Assembly: GCA_001829315.1 (NCBI GenBank)
Contig: MIAY01000001.1
Location: 262,927 to 326,926, forward strand
Direction: 5' to 3'
Length of the DNA stretch: 64,000 nucleotides
From: Spirochaetes bacterium GWE1_32_154
GTDB lineage: Bacteria; Spirochaetota; GWE2-31-10
Shown here piece after piece: positions 62,588 through 64,000 of the stretch. Both the position numbers and the translations under genes were made by a program. The first letter of the stretch is position 1, and each line of letters begins with the position of its first letter. Below the pieces are notes generated by a model, which worked only from the letters and a program-made list of their open reading frames with translations, did no database searches and was not told where the DNA came from.

Positions 62588-64000
62588 ATGGTAAAAAGAC
62601 TTTTGCCTTTTATGTTATTTTTAATAATTGTATCCTGTATTCCCGAGCAACCAAAAGTTGAAGACTTATATTACAATCTTGTGGTTAAAGTAATTCCGGA
62701 AGGAAGTGGTACAGTAACGCTTGATCCGAATGGAGGGAACTATAAAGAGGGTTCGAAGGTAGTATTAACTGCGGTTCCGACAGAAAATACTGAGTATTAT
62801 TTTACTCAATGGGGCGGGGCAAATTCTACTGAAATTATTGACAGTACTATTACAATGAATGGAAATAAAGAAATAACTGCTAATTTTGGACTCTATTCAC
62901 CAACAATACCTTCTTCAACAAATGTTAAAGTAAGCAGTTGGGATAATTCTATAGTGTATTTTGTTGTAACAGACAGATTTTATGATGGTAATACTACAAA
63001 TAATGAGCCATACGGAAGAATAAGTGATAAAACAAAAGCCGGTAATTTTTATGGCGGTGACTTGAAAGGTTTAACAACAAAAATTAACGAAGGTTATTTT
63101 ACCGGTTTAAATATTGATGCGATCTGGATTACATCTCCTGTTGAGCAAATACATGGCTGGATTACCGGTGGTGACGGTGCTTTTGAACATTATGCATATC
63201 ACGGGTATTATGCTCAGGATTTTACTAAATTAGATGCAAATATGGGTACTGAAGATGAATTAAAGACCTTTGTAGATACAGCACATTCAAAAGGCATAAA
63301 AATTGTATTTGATGTTGTTATGAATCATTCAGGGTATGCATCAATTAAAGATTTAGAAGAGTTTGGCTTGTCTTCCATTTTAAAAACCGGTTATGAAAAT
63401 GCTACAGTCTCAAACTATCATTCATTTATCGATTATGAACATAAAGACTGGATTAATTGGTGGGGACCTGATTGGATTAGAGCAGGTTTGGGCGTTGCCG
63501 GTGATTATGAAACAGGAACAGGTGATTTATTAGGTGCCTTAGTTTCTTTACCTGACTTTAAAACAGAGTCTACTAAAACAGGTATTGGTTTACCAAAATT
63601 CTATGCTCATAAATCAGATACAAATGCAAAAGAGAGTGATGGTACTACGGTACGAGAATATCTTGTGAAGTGGCATACTGATTGGGTAAAAACCTACGGC
63701 ATTGATGGTTTTAGAGTGGATACTGCGAAGCATGTTGAACTTGATTCATGGAAAGCATTAAAAGTAGCTGCAAAGAAAAGCTATGCAGATTGGAAGACCG
63801 CTAATCCTGGTAAAACTGTTGATAATGAAGACTTCTGGATGACTGGTGAAGTGTGGGGACATGGTGTTACGAAATCTGAATATTTCGAGAATGGTTTTGA
63901 TTCAATAATTAACTTCTCATATCAAACTTCTGTTGCCTCCGCAACAACGGAACCGATTAAAATTGAAGCTATTTATAAGACTTATGCTGAGAATATTAAT
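62588..64000 (+). CDS. lipoprotein alpha-amylase with InlB-like repeat (3' end outside window)
   Basis: The frame is open to the window's end, giving at least 471 residues. It starts with a lipoprotein signal (FMLFLIIVSC), then a bacterial beta repeat of the InlB-like kind (GSGTVTLDPNGGNYKEGSKV ... FTQWGG ... ITANF, about 40-105) and a GH13 domain: DRFYDGNTTNN, DVVMNHSG (region I), GFRVDTAKHV (region II, nucleophile Asp) and MTGEVWGHG (region III, Glu). Region IV lies beyond the edge. The layout resembles periplasmic MalS-type amylases. AAAAGGAG precedes the ATG at 62588. Confidence 0.9.
   Translation, partial: MVKRLLPFMLFLIIVSCIPEQPKVEDLYYNLVVKVIPEGSGTVTLDPNGGNYKEGSKVVLTAVPTENTEYYFTQWGGANSTEIIDSTITMNGNKEITANFGLYSPTIPSSTNVKVSSWDNSIVYFVVTDRFYDGNTTNNEPYGRISDKTKAGNFYGGDLKGLTTKINEGYFTGLNIDAIWITSPVEQIHGWITGGDGAFEHYAYHGYYAQDFTKLDANMGTEDELKTFVDTAHSKGIKIVFDVVMNHSGYASIKDLEEFGLSSILKTGYENATVSNYHSFIDYEHKDWINWWGPDWIRAGLGVAGDYETGTGDLLGALVSLPDFKTESTKTGIGLPKFYAHKSDTNAKESDGTTVREYLVKWHTDWVKTYGIDGFRVDTAKHVELDSWKALKVAAKKSYADWKTANPGKTVDNEDFWMTGEVWGHGVTKSEYFENGFDSIINFSYQTSVASATTEPIKIEAIYKTYAENIN

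Noticed and set aside
1-64000. CRISPR arrays, rRNA or tRNA genes
   Set aside because: Read by eye, no regularly spaced direct repeats, tRNA-like TTCGA/CCA arms in cloverleaf context or rRNA segments were found; a tRNAscan or Infernal run would settle it.

Overview
The window is AT-rich DNA (about one third GC by eye) from a Gram-negative-type bacterium, most likely an anaerobic, sugar- and amino-acid-fermenting member of the Spirochaetota. The placement is inferred from three things. The V/A-type ATPase operon has the order E-DUF2764-A-B-D-I-K seen in Treponema-like spirochaetes. Many lipoproteins have loose lipoboxes (MSC, VAC, VSC, TGC, SGC). An outer membrane is implied by a TolC protein and a large beta-barrel. 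No rRNA, tRNA or CRISPR array was seen.

Layout. 1-2.2 kb: an alpha/beta hydrolase (cut at the left edge), an SrkA-type kinase and a DUF1456 protein. 2.3-8.6 kb: an RND pump and TolC pair, with no adaptor gene between them, next to two MarR-type palindromic operators, marR and hisC. 8.7-15.3 kb: a PAS histidine kinase, a CrtI-like flavoprotein, and an SDR / YaeQ / flavodoxin-ferredoxin cluster. 15.4-20.0 kb: an accessory stretch that looks acquired, with a broken carbamoyltransferase, an ABC-F resistance-type ATPase with a possible leader peptide, a GNAT, a HAD phosphatase, a solitary PemK/MazF-like toxin, an 80-bp inverted-repeat element and an integron attC-like half site. 20.1-29.7 kb: a flavoprotein and the V/A-ATPase operon, whose rotor subunit carries the Na+-ligand signature. 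29.7-43.0 kb: housekeeping genes (murB, purF, apt, acyP, glmS, hisA, hisF, proC) with an LtaS/EptA-like sulfatase-fold membrane enzyme and unknown membrane proteins. 43.1-50.6 kb: a methyltransferase, a diguanylate cyclase, an MBL hydrolase, the aryl-2-oxoacid cluster iorA-iorB-paaK-ACT, and mnmM.

50.6-64.0 kb is the most interesting part. It looks like an envelope starch/glycogen-utilisation locus without SusC/SusD. It encodes two lipoprotein GH13 alpha-amylases (one running off the right edge), a secreted type I pullulanase, a separate lipoprotein that appears to be the pullulanase's missing C-terminal domain, a stand-alone CBM48-like lipoprotein, an 873-residue outer-membrane beta-barrel with a CBM48-like module at its N-terminus, and three further lipoproteins. 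Strong sigma70-like promoters, terminators and a 42-bp palindrome punctuate it. I infer that the lipoproteins and barrel bind and admit glucans which the amylases and pullulanase cut; this has not been tested.
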